A stretch of 38,187 nt of DNA from CAYWGR01 sp964458015 (GTDB taxonomy: Bacteria; Planctomycetota; Planctomycetia; Pirellulales; Thermoguttaceae). A program made the translations under genes and the position numbers. Positions within the stretch are counted from its first letter, which is position 1; the number at the start of each line of letters is the position of its first letter. Of the stretch, positions 8,470 through 17,455 are shown one piece after another. Where the stretch lies: the NCBI GenBank assembly GCA_964458015.1, contig CAYWGR010000030.1:1-38187 (forward strand), written 5' to 3'. Below the pieces are notes generated by a model, which was not told where the DNA came from, searched no databases, and was given only the letters and a program-made list of their open reading frames with translations.

Positions 8470-9091
8470 ATCCTAGCCGCTCGAATTACAACTTCTGATA
8501 TTATCAACAATTCAAAGGTGCGGGTTGCCGCATGTTTTCTCAAAGATAAACCTGCTGATCTTCACCACAACCTTGAAATGGAAACCGTATTACGTCCTTT
8601 TAATCGCTATATTCCGTATTATAGAAGCCTTTACATGAATTAACAACCGGCATCTTCGGGCAAGCGATCTTCCCTAGATGGCATCGACTCGGCAAGGTCG
8701 TTGTATTGACTACCGTTTTGCCAAAACTCGCCATTTTACAATCTCCCGGGCTCAGTCGTTCGCTACGGACAGCGTCACTAGCATATCCGGACGCAAGGTG
8801 TGTGGTTATGCGAAAAAACCTCAGAGGTGGGGGCACCCGCTCGCTACTGATGTAGTTTATCTTAGGTAAATCGTTCATTCGATATGACTGCTACGACTCA
8901 CACACAAGTTCGCCATATTCCCCGGCTTGCCACGCAGCTTGCTGGAGACGCTCGAACTTGCAGGCCGATGGCAGTAAAGAAGAAGAATGAATGCGTCTAC
9001 AAAAGAGACGATTTGAATAGCGGATCTGTAGGATGGCTTGTGGCGAAAGGAGTCGCCTCCGCGGAGTCAACTTTGAAGGGAGGCCGATAGC
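8470..9091. other. 622-bp divergent intergenic region
   Basis: It separates the minus-strand signalling gene from the plus-strand small membrane protein. I see one good vegetative promoter for the minus strand (8618-8646). Two open frames (8600-8878 minus, 8884-9090 plus) have no recognisable family, no convincing ribosome site and unnatural composition, so I do not call them genes. A ribosome site GGGAGG at 9079-9084 belongs to the gene at 9092. I found no RNA gene. Confidence 0.6.
8618..8646 (-). promoter_or_regulatory. Sigma-70-type promoter for the PAS-GAF-receiver gene
   Basis: Read on the minus strand: TTGTTA (8646-8641), a 17-bp spacer, then a perfect TATAAT (8623-8618). The predicted start of transcription near 8610 gives a 5' leader of about 140 nt before the GTG at 8469. 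The match is 4/6 and 6/6 with ideal spacing. Confidence 0.55.
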
Positions 9092-9346
9092 ATGTGGCGT
9101 GCCTTTTTCCTGGCCATTGGTTTTTTCGTGATGATTCTAGGCGTCGAATGCCTGGGTGTGGAGCGGGTCTATCTGAAAATGCGAGATAACCCTCCGGCGC
9201 CTGTGTCGCCTTTTGACACCGAACCGAAAGAAGGCGCCAATAAGCAATTGGTTCCGCCGCCTTGGGCACCCTGGAGCTTGCTTGCCACAGGAGCGGTCGT
9301 GTGCTTGTATTCGTTTACCATCCCGCGACGTGTAGCCGGCAACTAA
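9092..9346 (+). CDS. Small two-TM membrane protein, conserved hypothetical
   Basis: The 84-aa protein has an N-terminal hydrophobic helix (residues ~3-22, FFLAIGFFVMILGVE), a polar Pro-rich loop, and a second hydrophobic helix (about 60-75, SLLATGAVVCLYSF). GGGAGG at 9079-9084 sits seven bases before the ATG. It resembles short membrane proteins seen in planctomycete genomes, recalled by pattern and not verified. It precedes fumC by 78 bp on the same strand and might share its transcript. No function is assigned. Confidence 0.7.
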   Translation: MWRAFFLAIGFFVMILGVECLGVERVYLKMRDNPPAPVSPFDTEPKEGANKQLVPPPWAPWSLLATGAVVCLYSFTIPRRVAGN

Positions 9347-9424
9347 GGATGCCAAGCTATTCGGTGCGGAGCGGTTGAACGATCTTTCTCGGGCAGTGGT
9401 CTTTAAGCGCGGCAGGTGACAAAA

Positions 9425-10831
<1,407 letters not shown>

Positions 10832-10849
10832 TGCGGGCATCAGGCATTA

Positions 10850-11914
10850 TTACTTGTCGGCAAAAACCTTCACATCGCGTGGGCGGACGTAGACCTTGCT
10901 CCCGCTGCTGATGTGAAGCGATCGGTAACGATCTTGCGTCAGTTCCGCGCAGAGATGTTCGCCCGAGTCGGCCTGCAATTCCAAACGAACGTTAGGGCCG
11001 GCCGAATGAATGCGCGTGACCGTGGCCGGCAGCGCCGGGTTGCCGCCGAGCGTTACATCGACATCGAGTTCGTGCGGCCGGATAAAAACCCTGGCCGCCT
11101 GCGTTGGTGAGCCGGCATGTTCCGGCGATTCCCAGGCCAACGTGGCGAAATGAACCTTGCCGCCTTCCACGCGCCCGTGGAAAAAGTTCACCTGCCCCAG
11201 AAATTTCACGACGAACTCGGTGCTCGGCTTGTGAAACACCTCGTCGGGCGTGCCGATCTGCTCGATGCGGCCCTCGTTCATCACCAGCACCCGATCGGCT
11301 AATTCCAAAGCCTCGTCTTGGTCGTGCGTCACGAAAACGCTCGTCAGATGAATCTCATCGTGCAGCCTTCGCAACCACTGCCGAAGCTCCTGCCGCACCT
11401 TGGCATCGAGCGCGCCGAACGGCTCGTCCAACAGCAGCACTTTCGGCTCGATGGCCAGTGCGCGAGCCAACGCCACACGTTGCCGCTGCCCGCCGGAAAG
11501 CTGGTGCGGATAACGATGGGCCATGTTCTCCAACTGCACCAGTTTCAGCAGACGCATGACCTTGTACTTGATGAGGTTACGGCCAGGTCGATGCCGCCGC
11601 GGACGCACGCGCAGACCGAATGCCACGTTCTCGAAAACCGTCATGTGGCGGAACAGGGCGTAGTGCTGGAAGACGAAGCCCACCTGCCGGCTGCCGACAT
11701 TGCGATGGGCGACATCTTCGTCCTGAAACAAAATTGCGCCGCTCCCCTGGTCGGGTTCTTCCAGCCCGGCAATGATCCGCAGCAACGTGGTTTTGCCTGA
11801 TCCCGAAGGGCCCAGCAGCGCAACCAATTCACCCGTGGCAACGCTCAAGCTCACATCGTCGAGAGCTTTGAAACTGCCGAATTTTTTACTGATGTTGCGG
11901 ACTTCAATGCTCAT
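10850..11914 (-). CDS. cysA: Sulfate/thiosulfate ABC importer ATPase
   Basis: The 354-aa ATPase drives sulfate or thiosulfate uptake with CysT and CysW. It shows Walker A GPSGSGKTT (35-43), Q-loop FQHYALF, signature LSGGQRQ (139-145), Walker B VLLLDEPFGALD, H-loop VFVTHDQDEALELADR, and a C-terminal TOBE-like domain (IRPHELDV near residue 275) typical of the CysA/MalK group. It is the last gene of the operon, starting three bases after the cysW stop. A basic insert (RPRRHRPGRN) follows the Q-loop region, as in other CysA proteins. Molybdate or phosphonate ATPases look similar, but the CysT/CysW/Sbp context fixes the assignment. Confidence 0.95.
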   Translation of the reverse strand: MSIEVRNISKKFGSFKALDDVSLSVATGELVALLGPSGSGKTTLLRIIAGLEEPDQGSGAILFQDEDVAHRNVGSRQVGFVFQHYALFRHMTVFENVAFGLRVRPRRHRPGRNLIKYKVMRLLKLVQLENMAHRYPHQLSGGQRQRVALARALAIEPKVLLLDEPFGALDAKVRQELRQWLRRLHDEIHLTSVFVTHDQDEALELADRVLVMNEGRIEQIGTPDEVFHKPSTEFVVKFLGQVNFFHGRVEGGKVHFATLAWESPEHAGSPTQAARVFIRPHELDVDVTLGGNPALPATVTRIHSAGPNVRLELQADSGEHLCAELTQDRYRSLHISSGSKVYVRPRDVKVFADK

Positions 11915-11917
11915 GGT

Positions 11918-12820
11918 CTAATCCCCCGTGTATCCGATTTCGTCCGGCGCGATCTGCTCGGCGGTCTTCCATTGGAGCACCGATTTCAGCACAAGCGTCA
12001 CGAGTGCAAGCACCGCCAGCAACGAGGCCACGGCGAACGCCGCGGTAGCGTTGTATTCGTTGTAAAGCACTTCGACATGCAGCGGCATCGTGTTGGTTTC
12101 GCCGCGAATATGGCCCGACACGACCGAGACGGCCCCGAACTCGCCCATTGTTCGAGCGTTGCACAAGATAATGCCGTAGAGCAAGCCCCATTTGATGTTC
12201 GGCAAAGTGACGCGCCAAAACATTTGCAGTCCGCTGGCGCCCAACACCCGGGCGGCTTCCTCTTCTTCGGTTCCTTGTGCCTGCATCAAAGGAATCAACT
12301 CGCGCGCTACGAATGGAAAGGTCACGAACAGCGTGGCCAACACAATGCCCGTGATGGCGAAAATTACATGAATCCCGTGGGCATCCAACCACGGACCAAA
12401 CCAACCTTGCATTCCGAACAGCAATACGAAAACCATGCCGGAAATCACAGGCGAAATGCTGTAGGGCAAATCAATCAACGTGATAAGAATGCTTTTGCCG
12501 ACGAATTGAAATTTGGCAATGGCCCAGGCTCCGACGACGCCGAACACCGTGTTGATCGGAACCACGATCAGGGCGATCAACAACGTCAACCGAATGGCCG
12601 ACAGTGCATCGTGGTCGTAAAGCGATTGCAGGTAGACAGTCCAACCTTTTTCAAAAGCTTGCACGAATACCGCTGCCAGCGGGATGACCAAAAAGAATCC
12701 CAAAAAAGCAAGCGCTAGGGCAATCAGCAAAAGGCGAACCCACCACGATTCCGTGGTAACGGCCCGGGCTTTCCCTCGTGCGGTTTTCGGCGGTTTTTTC
12801 ATGGCAACCGTTTCAGACAT
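11918..12820 (-). CDS. cysW: Sulfate ABC transporter permease CysW
   Basis: This is a roughly 300-aa inner-membrane permease with six predicted hydrophobic segments. It carries the permease EAA loop (EEEEAARVLGASGLQMFWRVTLPNI) that docks on CysA, followed by NARTMGEFGAVSVVSGHIRGETNTMPL, a CysW-type ending. The start is uncertain. ATG 12820 lies 11 bp after the cysT stop and is chosen because it avoids overlap; ATG 12859 overlaps the cysT end in another frame, and ATG 12802 is also possible. None has a clear ribosome site, which suggests translational coupling to cysT. A Lys-rich N-terminal tail precedes the first TM helix. Confidence 0.93.
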   Translation of the reverse strand: MSETVAMKKPPKTARGKARAVTTESWWVRLLLIALALAFLGFFLVIPLAAVFVQAFEKGWTVYLQSLYDHDALSAIRLTLLIALIVVPINTVFGVVGAWAIAKFQFVGKSILITLIDLPYSISPVISGMVFVLLFGMQGWFGPWLDAHGIHVIFAITGIVLATLFVTFPFVARELIPLMQAQGTEEEEAARVLGASGLQMFWRVTLPNIKWGLLYGIILCNARTMGEFGAVSVVSGHIRGETNTMPLHVEVLYNEYNATAAFAVASLLAVLALVTLVLKSVLQWKTAEQIAPDEIGYTGD

Positions 12821-12831
12821 CGTGATTCGCG

Positions 12832-13659
12832 TCAGGCGGCGTATCGCCGGCTCCACCATTGCAAGATATTGATGAACAGCAAAATCGCAAACGACGCCGC
12901 CAAAGTGACGACGGCAATGGCCGCCGCCTCAACATAGTTGTATTGCTCCAGTTTGGTCATAATCAGCAAGGGAACGATTTCGACCGACCGGCTGGTTCCG
13001 GCAATGAACACCACCGAACCGTATTCCCCCAATGCTCGGGCGAAAGCCAATGCGAAGCCCGTCAACAATGCCGGCAGGATCGTTGGAAGAATGACCCGCA
13101 GAAACGTCTGACGACGAGTGGCCCCCAGGCTTGCGGCGGCCTCTTCGATTTCGGCATCCATATCTTCCAACGCCGGCTGCAAGGTGCGCACGACGAACGG
13201 CAGACCGATGAAAATCAGAGCCATTACGATGCCCAGCGGCGCATAGGCGACTTTGATTCCCCAAGGGTCAAGATATTGGCCGACCCAGCCGTTGGGCGCA
13301 TAGACGGTTGTCAGTGCAATGCCCGATACAGCCGTTGGCATGGCAAACGGCAAATCGACCATTGCATCGACGACGCTCCTGCCCGGGAATGGGTATCGCA
13401 CCAACACCCAGGCCACAATCAGGCCCATCACGGCATTCACCCCGGCGGCGATCAGCGAGGCCCCGAACGTCAGTTTGTACGAGGCAATCGCGCGTTCTTG
13501 GGTAACTGCCGTGTAGAACTGCTCCCAGGAGATCGACGTGGTTTTGAAAACCAACCCCGCCAGGGGAATCAACACGATCAAACTCAAATAGAGCAGCGTA
13601 AAGCCCATCGTCAGACCGAAGCCGGGCAACACGCTGCGTTGTTTGAAGTTCAATTGCAT
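12832..13659 (-). CDS. cysT: Sulfate ABC transporter permease CysT (CysU)
   Basis: The 275-aa permease is paired with CysW. Hydrophobic helices are visible from TMGFTLLYLSLIVLIPLAGL onward. The EAA loop is DAEIEEAAASLGATRRQTFLRVILPTI, followed by FARALGEYGSVVFIAG, a strongly conserved sulfate-permease stretch. YTAVTQERAIASYKLTFGAS near the N-terminus is also typical. It follows the Fe-S protein gene after a 101-bp gap that contains a strong dyad. This gap is the only break of that size downstream of the three-gene insert, so a secondary transcription start or RNA processing site here is possible. Confidence 0.94.
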   Translation of the reverse strand: MQLNFKQRSVLPGFGLTMGFTLLYLSLIVLIPLAGLVFKTTSISWEQFYTAVTQERAIASYKLTFGASLIAAGVNAVMGLIVAWVLVRYPFPGRSVVDAMVDLPFAMPTAVSGIALTTVYAPNGWVGQYLDPWGIKVAYAPLGIVMALIFIGLPFVVRTLQPALEDMDAEIEEAAASLGATRRQTFLRVILPTILPALLTGFALAFARALGEYGSVVFIAGTSRSVEIVPLLIMTKLEQYNYVEAAAIAVVTLAASFAILLFINILQWWSRRYAA

Positions 13660-13666
13660 AGGAAAA

Positions 13667-13759
13667 GGGATTAGGGATTAGACAGCAGGGATTAAAGGTA
13701 AATCAAACGAGGGGATTAGTATATTCCTAATCCCTAATCCCTATCCTCTAATCCCTTCT
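13667..13759. repeat. AATCCCT-type dyad between the Fe-S gene and cysT
   Basis: GGGATTAGGGATTA (13667-13680) is a perfect 14-bp inverted match of TAATCCCTAATCCC (13728-13741). Further partial copies of the heptad (13687-13694, 13712-13719, 13748-13755) allow alternative pairings. The unit is the AATCCCT short repeat found in many intergenic regions; weaker versions are at 23350-23385 in this window. In the operon transcript it would form a stable hairpin. Confidence 0.7.
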
Positions 13760-13760
13760 G

Positions 13761-14489
13761 CTATCCAATCCACAATCCTTCCAGGCGTACTTGCCAATGG
13801 TCGGCATTGCGGCTGAGGTAGTTGATCAGTCCGCTGTGCCGCCATTGTAACATACACATTCTGGGCTGGAAGTAATACCGCATGCCGATCTTGAGATCAC
13901 AGCGGCTCTCGTGGACCAGTCCCTCGTATCCTTCGGCAATATAGTAACCGAGATCCTTAAAACCCTTCTGGCGGGGGCCAAGCGGGCCCGTCACACACCA
14001 AGTCATCACCCCCGTTCGGGCGTCCACATTGGTTGCCACGCCGCAATGCGTGATAGGACACCCGCACGACATCCCTAGCGGTCGGCCGATCAAAATATCG
14101 CCCACCTGGATGTCCAACTCCCGGGTAATCATCGGATTATGGGGAATAATGATTTCGCGAGGACCAGGATCTTCGGGAAAATGTTCGAGATAGAAATCAA
14201 ACTCGCGATTCAAACTATCGCGCCAGGTGGGGGCCGTCGTTGCCGATTGGCCGCGAGGGATGATGTTGATCGGTGCGACTCCGCAGGCTGTCGCGCAACC
14301 GCCGCACCCATCAGCCTTTGCCGGCGTTTCGACCGGCTGCGTTCTGCCGATATTGTCGCTCGACAAATGGATGCAGCGACGGATCAAATCGGGCGCACCG
14401 GTCAGTTGGACGCGAAATTCGTCGCACGTGCGACAACCGCACAATCCGCAATTCAAACCGGGCAATGTTACTTCAGCCATGCTTACCAT
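13761..14489 (-). CDS. Fe-S cluster-binding protein of the sulfate-operon module
   Basis: This 242-aa soluble protein begins with a [4Fe-4S] motif of the type found in RnfB and the corrinoid Fe-S protein: LPGLNCGLCGCRTC with ligands Cys14, Cys17, Cys22 and Cys39. A second cluster of cysteines, GCGGCATAC (Cys62, Cys65, Cys69), follows. The C-terminal ~130 residues form a separate domain (ITRELDIQVGDILIGRP, then GMSCGCPITHCG and GVMTWCVTGPLGPRQ) that holds three more Cys and a His. I recognise no characterised enzyme with this whole architecture. It starts 12 bp after the GTPase stop with AAGGAA as ribosome site, so it belongs to the same module. Electron transfer to, or a cluster or metal scaffold for, an unseen target protein is inference. 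Confidence 0.85.
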   Translation of the reverse strand: MVSMAEVTLPGLNCGLCGCRTCDEFRVQLTGAPDLIRRCIHLSSDNIGRTQPVETPAKADGCGGCATACGVAPINIIPRGQSATTAPTWRDSLNREFDFYLEHFPEDPGPREIIIPHNPMITRELDIQVGDILIGRPLGMSCGCPITHCGVATNVDARTGVMTWCVTGPLGPRQKGFKDLGYYIAEGYEGLVHESRCDLKIGMRYYFQPRMCMLQWRHSGLINYLSRNADHWQVRLEGLWIG

Positions 14490-14501
14490 AGGATTATTTC
14501 C

Positions 14502-15203
14502 TTATTCACCTCGATAAAATACTTGATTTTCCAGCGACCGCACGACGCCGAAGTGCGACTGCCAACCGATGTCCTTCTTGCCCACGCAAATCGTACAGGT
14601 GCCGACCGGAGGATTGCCGCGTAGTGCAAGTTGGTCCGTGACCTCGGGCCCGTCCAAGGTCTCTGTTACAAGCGGATCAATGCCGATGCCGTGCAGGGCG
14701 TTGACCTCGCGGATGCGGACTTTCGGGGCCACGTCTTGGATCCTCGCCCTGAACACTTCCCGCTCGGCCTGCGAAACGCGGTCGATCTTCGTTACCACGG
14801 CGATGTCGGCCAGTGCGAGCATCGGTCCGACTTTGAGCGGCAAATTCATGCCGCTTGTGGCTTCGAGCACGACCATCCCCAGACCGCCATCGACATAAGG
14901 AGAACAGCGAAGACAGAGGCCGGCCGTTTCGACCAGCAGAATATCGCTGCCGTTACGCGAGGCCCACTCCAAGGCATCGCCCAGAACCATCACCAAACAG
15001 TGGTCGGGGCATAATTCGCCGGAGTAGACTTTCTTCGTGGGAATGCCAAACTCTTGGGCCAACAGTTCGTCCTCATCGGCGTACTGCACGTCCAGCTTCA
15101 AAAAAGATACGCGATGCTCGTCGCGCAATAGTTTGCGCGTCATGTGGCGAAGCACCGAGGTTTTGCCCGTTGTCGCAGGGCCGGCGCAAATGGCTACTTT
15201 CAT
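14502..15203 (-). CDS. HypB/UreG-like (SIMIBI) GTPase, metallochaperone type
   Basis: The 233-aa P-loop protein shows Walker A GPATTGKTS (8-16), LKLDVQYADEDE in the switch I area, ILLVETAGLC in switch II (Cys97) and the base-recognition motif VVTKID (137-141). This pattern places it among the HypB/UreG/CooC-type metallocentre-insertion GTPases. Pairs of cysteines are visible at CPDHC (65-69, with His68), Cys97/Cys100 and GTCTIC (203-206), suitable for holding a metal ion or bridging to the Fe-S partner. The ATG overlaps the TGA of the preceding ABC ATPase by 4 bp, so the two are translationally coupled. No hydrogenase or urease genes are nearby, so the client is unknown. Confidence 0.85.
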   Translation of the reverse strand: MKVAICAGPATTGKTSVLRHMTRKLLRDEHRVSFLKLDVQYADEDELLAQEFGIPTKKVYSGELCPDHCLVMVLGDALEWASRNGSDILLVETAGLCLRCSPYVDGGLGMVVLEATSGMNLPLKVGPMLALADIAVVTKIDRVSQAEREVFRARIQDVAPKVRIREVNALHGIGIDPLVTETLDGPEVTDQLALRGNPPVGTCTICVGKKDIGWQSHFGVVRSLENQVFYRGE

Positions 15204-15982
15204 GCTACCTCCAAAAGTTCGTCGGCCGTCAATCGGTGTCCGTGGCGCAGCTTGTCGCGCAAGTTCGAGAGTGCGTCGTCGAGCCGGTTGACCCGGATCG
15301 ATACGCTGCGTTCTTCATCGCTTGTGGAAAGCACATTGGTGATCGAGCCGCCCTGCATGACGACGCGGAAATCAGACAATAACGCGATGCGCGGATCGTG
15401 CGTTACGAAGATGAAAATCTTCCGGCGCTGGCGAAGCAACTGCACGGCCTTCGAGCGGTTGATGCCTGCATTCTCGACTTCATCCAGCAACACCACCGGC
15501 GTGCTGCAAATCACCGAAGCATCGGCGATCAGCAAGGCTCGGGTTTGACCGCCCGAAAGCTCCGTCATCCGGTTGTCCAGGTCGATCGGCTCGCCGGTCA
15601 ATTGGTTGGCGAATTCGATGGCCTCGGCCACGAGATGGCCGGCATCGTTGTTGCTCTCGCGCACGCGGCAATGTGTGGTCAGAAACTCACGCACCGGCAG
15701 GTCGGAGAGAAACGTCGTGTGCTGCGTAATCAAGGCAATGGGGTTTTTGGCGGGATTATAACGATACTCAACGGGCGCGGGCTTGTCGTTGATCAATATC
15801 CGTCGCCCGCTGGGCGTGTCGCCCCCGGCAAACAACTCGATGTCGTTGATAAAGGTCGTCTTGCCCGAGCCGGTCGGTCCGACAATGCTCACGACCTGCC
15901 CCATGTGCATGTCGATCCGTTCGAACGGTTCCTGCTTGCGGTCACGACCACGCCCACGAAGAATGGAAATGGTTTGAATCAT
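15200..15982 (-). CDS. Stand-alone ABC-type ATPase of the sulfate-operon module
   Basis: The 260-aa soluble ATPase has Walker A GPTGSGKTT (35-43), an early Q-loop (ALITQHTTFLSDLPV), signature LSGGQTRALLIADA, Walker B PVVLLDEVENAGI and H-loop FVTHDPRIALLSD. The D-loop is atypical: the usual LDEP..ALD is replaced by LDEVENAGI. No permease is fused, and the transporter already has CysA, so it is probably not the importer motor. The ATG at 15982 is preferred because AAGGAT lies just upstream; a longer frame to 16096 would read through a repeat region. The gene starts 117 bp after the sbp stop and overlaps the GTPase gene by 4 bp. Its role is unknown; coupling to the GTPase and Fe-S protein is the best clue. 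Confidence 0.85.
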   Translation of the reverse strand: MIQTISILRGRGRDRKQEPFERIDMHMGQVVSIVGPTGSGKTTFINDIELFAGGDTPSGRRILINDKPAPVEYRYNPAKNPIALITQHTTFLSDLPVREFLTTHCRVRESNNDAGHLVAEAIEFANQLTGEPIDLDNRMTELSGGQTRALLIADASVICSTPVVLLDEVENAGINRSKAVQLLRQRRKIFIFVTHDPRIALLSDFRVVMQGGSITNVLSTSDEERSVSIRVNRLDDALSNLRDKLRHGHRLTADELLEVA

Positions 15983-16004
15983 TGGAAAATCCTTTTCAAT
16001 ACAA

Positions 16005-16094
16005 GTTTTCGGTTGTCCGTTTTCAGTTATCAGCAAATCGCAGCCATGAGTTTGGTTGACCCAAACGGATGACGGATTGCCTACAACCGAAAAC
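16005..16094. repeat. Inverted repeat between sbp and the ABC ATPase gene
   Basis: GTTTTCGGTTGT (16005-16016) and ACAACCGAAAAC (16083-16094) are perfect 12-bp inverted copies bounding 66 bp. The interior carries further CGTTTTCAGTTATCAG-like sequence, a common short intergenic repeat type. It lies in the operon just before the three-gene module and partly overlaps the sbp end region, so it may form a hairpin that tunes downstream expression. Confidence 0.6.
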
Positions 16095-16099
16095 ACTTC

Positions 16100-17212
16100 T
16101 TATTTTTTCGAGATTTGGTCGAAGATGCCGCCGTCGTCGAAATGCTCGGGTTGTGCCTTTTCCCAACCGCCGAACACATCGTCGATCGTGAATAATTCGA
16201 TGTTGGAGAAGTGTTTCATGTATTCCGGTGGAACCGATTTCACGTTGCGCGGACGATAATAATGCTTCGCGGCAAGCGATTGTCCCTCGTCCGTATAGAG
16301 ATACTTCAGATAAGCTTCGGCCACTTCGCTGGTGTTGTGTTTTTCGGCGTTCTTCTCGACCACTGCCACCGACGGCTCGGCCAAGATGCTGATCGAGGGC
16401 GCGACGATCTCGAACTTGTCGGGCCCCAACTCATTGACCGAAAGATACGCTTCGTTTTCCCAAGCCAGCAGAACATCGCCCATGTTGCGTTGCACAAACG
16501 TCATCGTCGAGCCGCGGGCGCCGGTATCGAGCACCGCCACGCGGGCGAAAAGCTGCTTGACGAATTCACGAGCCGTCGTTTGCGCTTTAGCCACGGCGTC
16601 GGACTGCTTGGGATCCTTCAGCTTGGCCAGATCACCTAAACTTTGCTTGAGCGAATACCCCCAAGCCGCCAGATAATTCCAGCGAGCGCCGCCCGAGGTC
16701 TTGGGATTGGGCGTAATGACCGATACCTCAGGCTTGATTAGATCGTTCCAGTCTTTGATGTTCTTGGGGTTTCCTTTTCGCACCAAAAAAACAATGGTCG
16801 AGGTATAAGGCGCACTGTTTTGCGGCAGCTTCTTCTGCCAGCCGTCGGGCAATAGGCTCGGCTTTGATTTCTGGCGGATCGCATCCACGTCGTAGGCCAA
16901 TGCCAGCGTAACGACATCGGCCGGCAGACCGTCGATCACGGCCCTCGCTTGCTTGCCGGAACCGGCATGGGACATCTTCACATCCACCTCTTGATGCTTT
17001 TCCTTGGCCCAATGTTTGGCAAATGCCTGGTTGAATTCTTTGTAAAGCTCGCGGGTCGGATCATAGGAAACATTCATGATCTCGATCTTTTCAGCGGCGC
17101 CCGCTTTGGACTCGCCCTTCGGTTTTGACTCGACCGACGATTGCTGGCATCCGATGCAAACCAATGCCGCTGCGATGCTCAGAAAGAAAAGATGACTGCA
17201 ACGAAACTGCAT
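16100..17212 (-). CDS. sbp: Sulfate-binding lipoprotein of the ABC importer
   Basis: The 370-aa periplasmic solute-binding protein captures sulfate for CysTWA. A signal peptide with lipobox VCIGC predicts lipid anchoring at Cys22. Family motifs are plain: IMNVSYDPTRELYKEFN, MSHAGSGKQARAVIDGLPADVVTLAL, TPNPKTSGGARWNYLAAWGY, VLDTGARGSTMTF, and DVLLAWENEAYL. It is the first gene of the operon; GGAGGG lies seven bases before the ATG, and a sigma-54 promoter match (17291-17306) is about 68 nt further upstream of its predicted transcript start. The very similar tungstate and molybdate binders lack the SHAGSGKQ motif, so sulfate or thiosulfate is the likely ligand. Confidence 0.95.
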   Translation of the reverse strand: MQFRCSHLFFLSIAAALVCIGCQQSSVESKPKGESKAGAAEKIEIMNVSYDPTRELYKEFNQAFAKHWAKEKHQEVDVKMSHAGSGKQARAVIDGLPADVVTLALAYDVDAIRQKSKPSLLPDGWQKKLPQNSAPYTSTIVFLVRKGNPKNIKDWNDLIKPEVSVITPNPKTSGGARWNYLAAWGYSLKQSLGDLAKLKDPKQSDAVAKAQTTAREFVKQLFARVAVLDTGARGSTMTFVQRNMGDVLLAWENEAYLSVNELGPDKFEIVAPSISILAEPSVAVVEKNAEKHNTSEVAEAYLKYLYTDEGQSLAAKHYYRPRNVKSVPPEYMKHFSNIELFTIDDVFGGWEKAQPEHFDDGGIFDQISKK

Positions 17213-17290
17213 AACGACCCTCCATAGTTAGGGGAAAAGAATTTGTGGGTTACCCAAAACACTAAAATCCTTTTTTTAGCTATGTGTATC

Positions 17291-17306
17291 GCAATTGGCA
17301 TACCAA
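17291..17306 (-). promoter_or_regulatory. Sigma-54 (-24/-12) promoter of the sulfate operon
   Basis: On the minus strand the sequence reads TTGGTATGCCAATTGC. The invariant GG and GC are exactly ten bases apart, and TTGG-(C/T)A-(C/T)G-N4-TTGC matches the consensus at nearly every position. Transcription would start near 17279, giving a leader of about 68 nt before sbp. A sigma-54-dependent activator is encoded divergently next to it, which strongly supports the call. Confidence 0.75.
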
Positions 17307-17380
17307 ATGAAAACGTGGAGCTATAGGGGGGGAGGGAAACAACATGGGCAAGATATACAAAGTTGAATTTTTCGGCCGTT

Positions 17381-17415
17381 ATATGTGCTAGACACATTCC
17401 GTCGCATATGCTAGA
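17381..17415. promoter_or_regulatory. Candidate activator-binding direct repeats
   Basis: ATATGTGCTAGA (17381-17392) and ATATGCTAGA (17406-17415) are near-direct repeats about two helical turns apart. They lie roughly 100-135 bp upstream of the sulfate-operon transcription start, where sigma-54 enhancer sites usually sit. They are within the 5' leader of the activator gene itself. This is suggestive only. Confidence 0.3.
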
Positions 17416-17455
17416 TTGCCCGTGTTATAAAGCGGATATACAGACGGAGTTTCAA

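Noticed and set aside
8600..8878. Open frame on the minus strand, 92 codons
   Set aside because: No ribosome site and no recognisable family. It overlaps the -10/-35 region of the neighbouring gene, and its composition looks random.
8884..9090. Open frame on the plus strand, 68 codons, just before the small membrane protein
   Set aside because: It overlaps the ribosome site of the gene at 9092 and has no hydrophobic segment, motif or family pattern.
12859..13674. Plus-strand frame opposite cysT, 271 codons
   Set aside because: It is antisense to a well-conserved permease. The product is polar, Gln/His-rich and without any domain.
13667..13759. Possible CRISPR array
   Set aside because: The repeats are 7-mers with no regular spacers and no cas genes; it is a short-repeat dyad.
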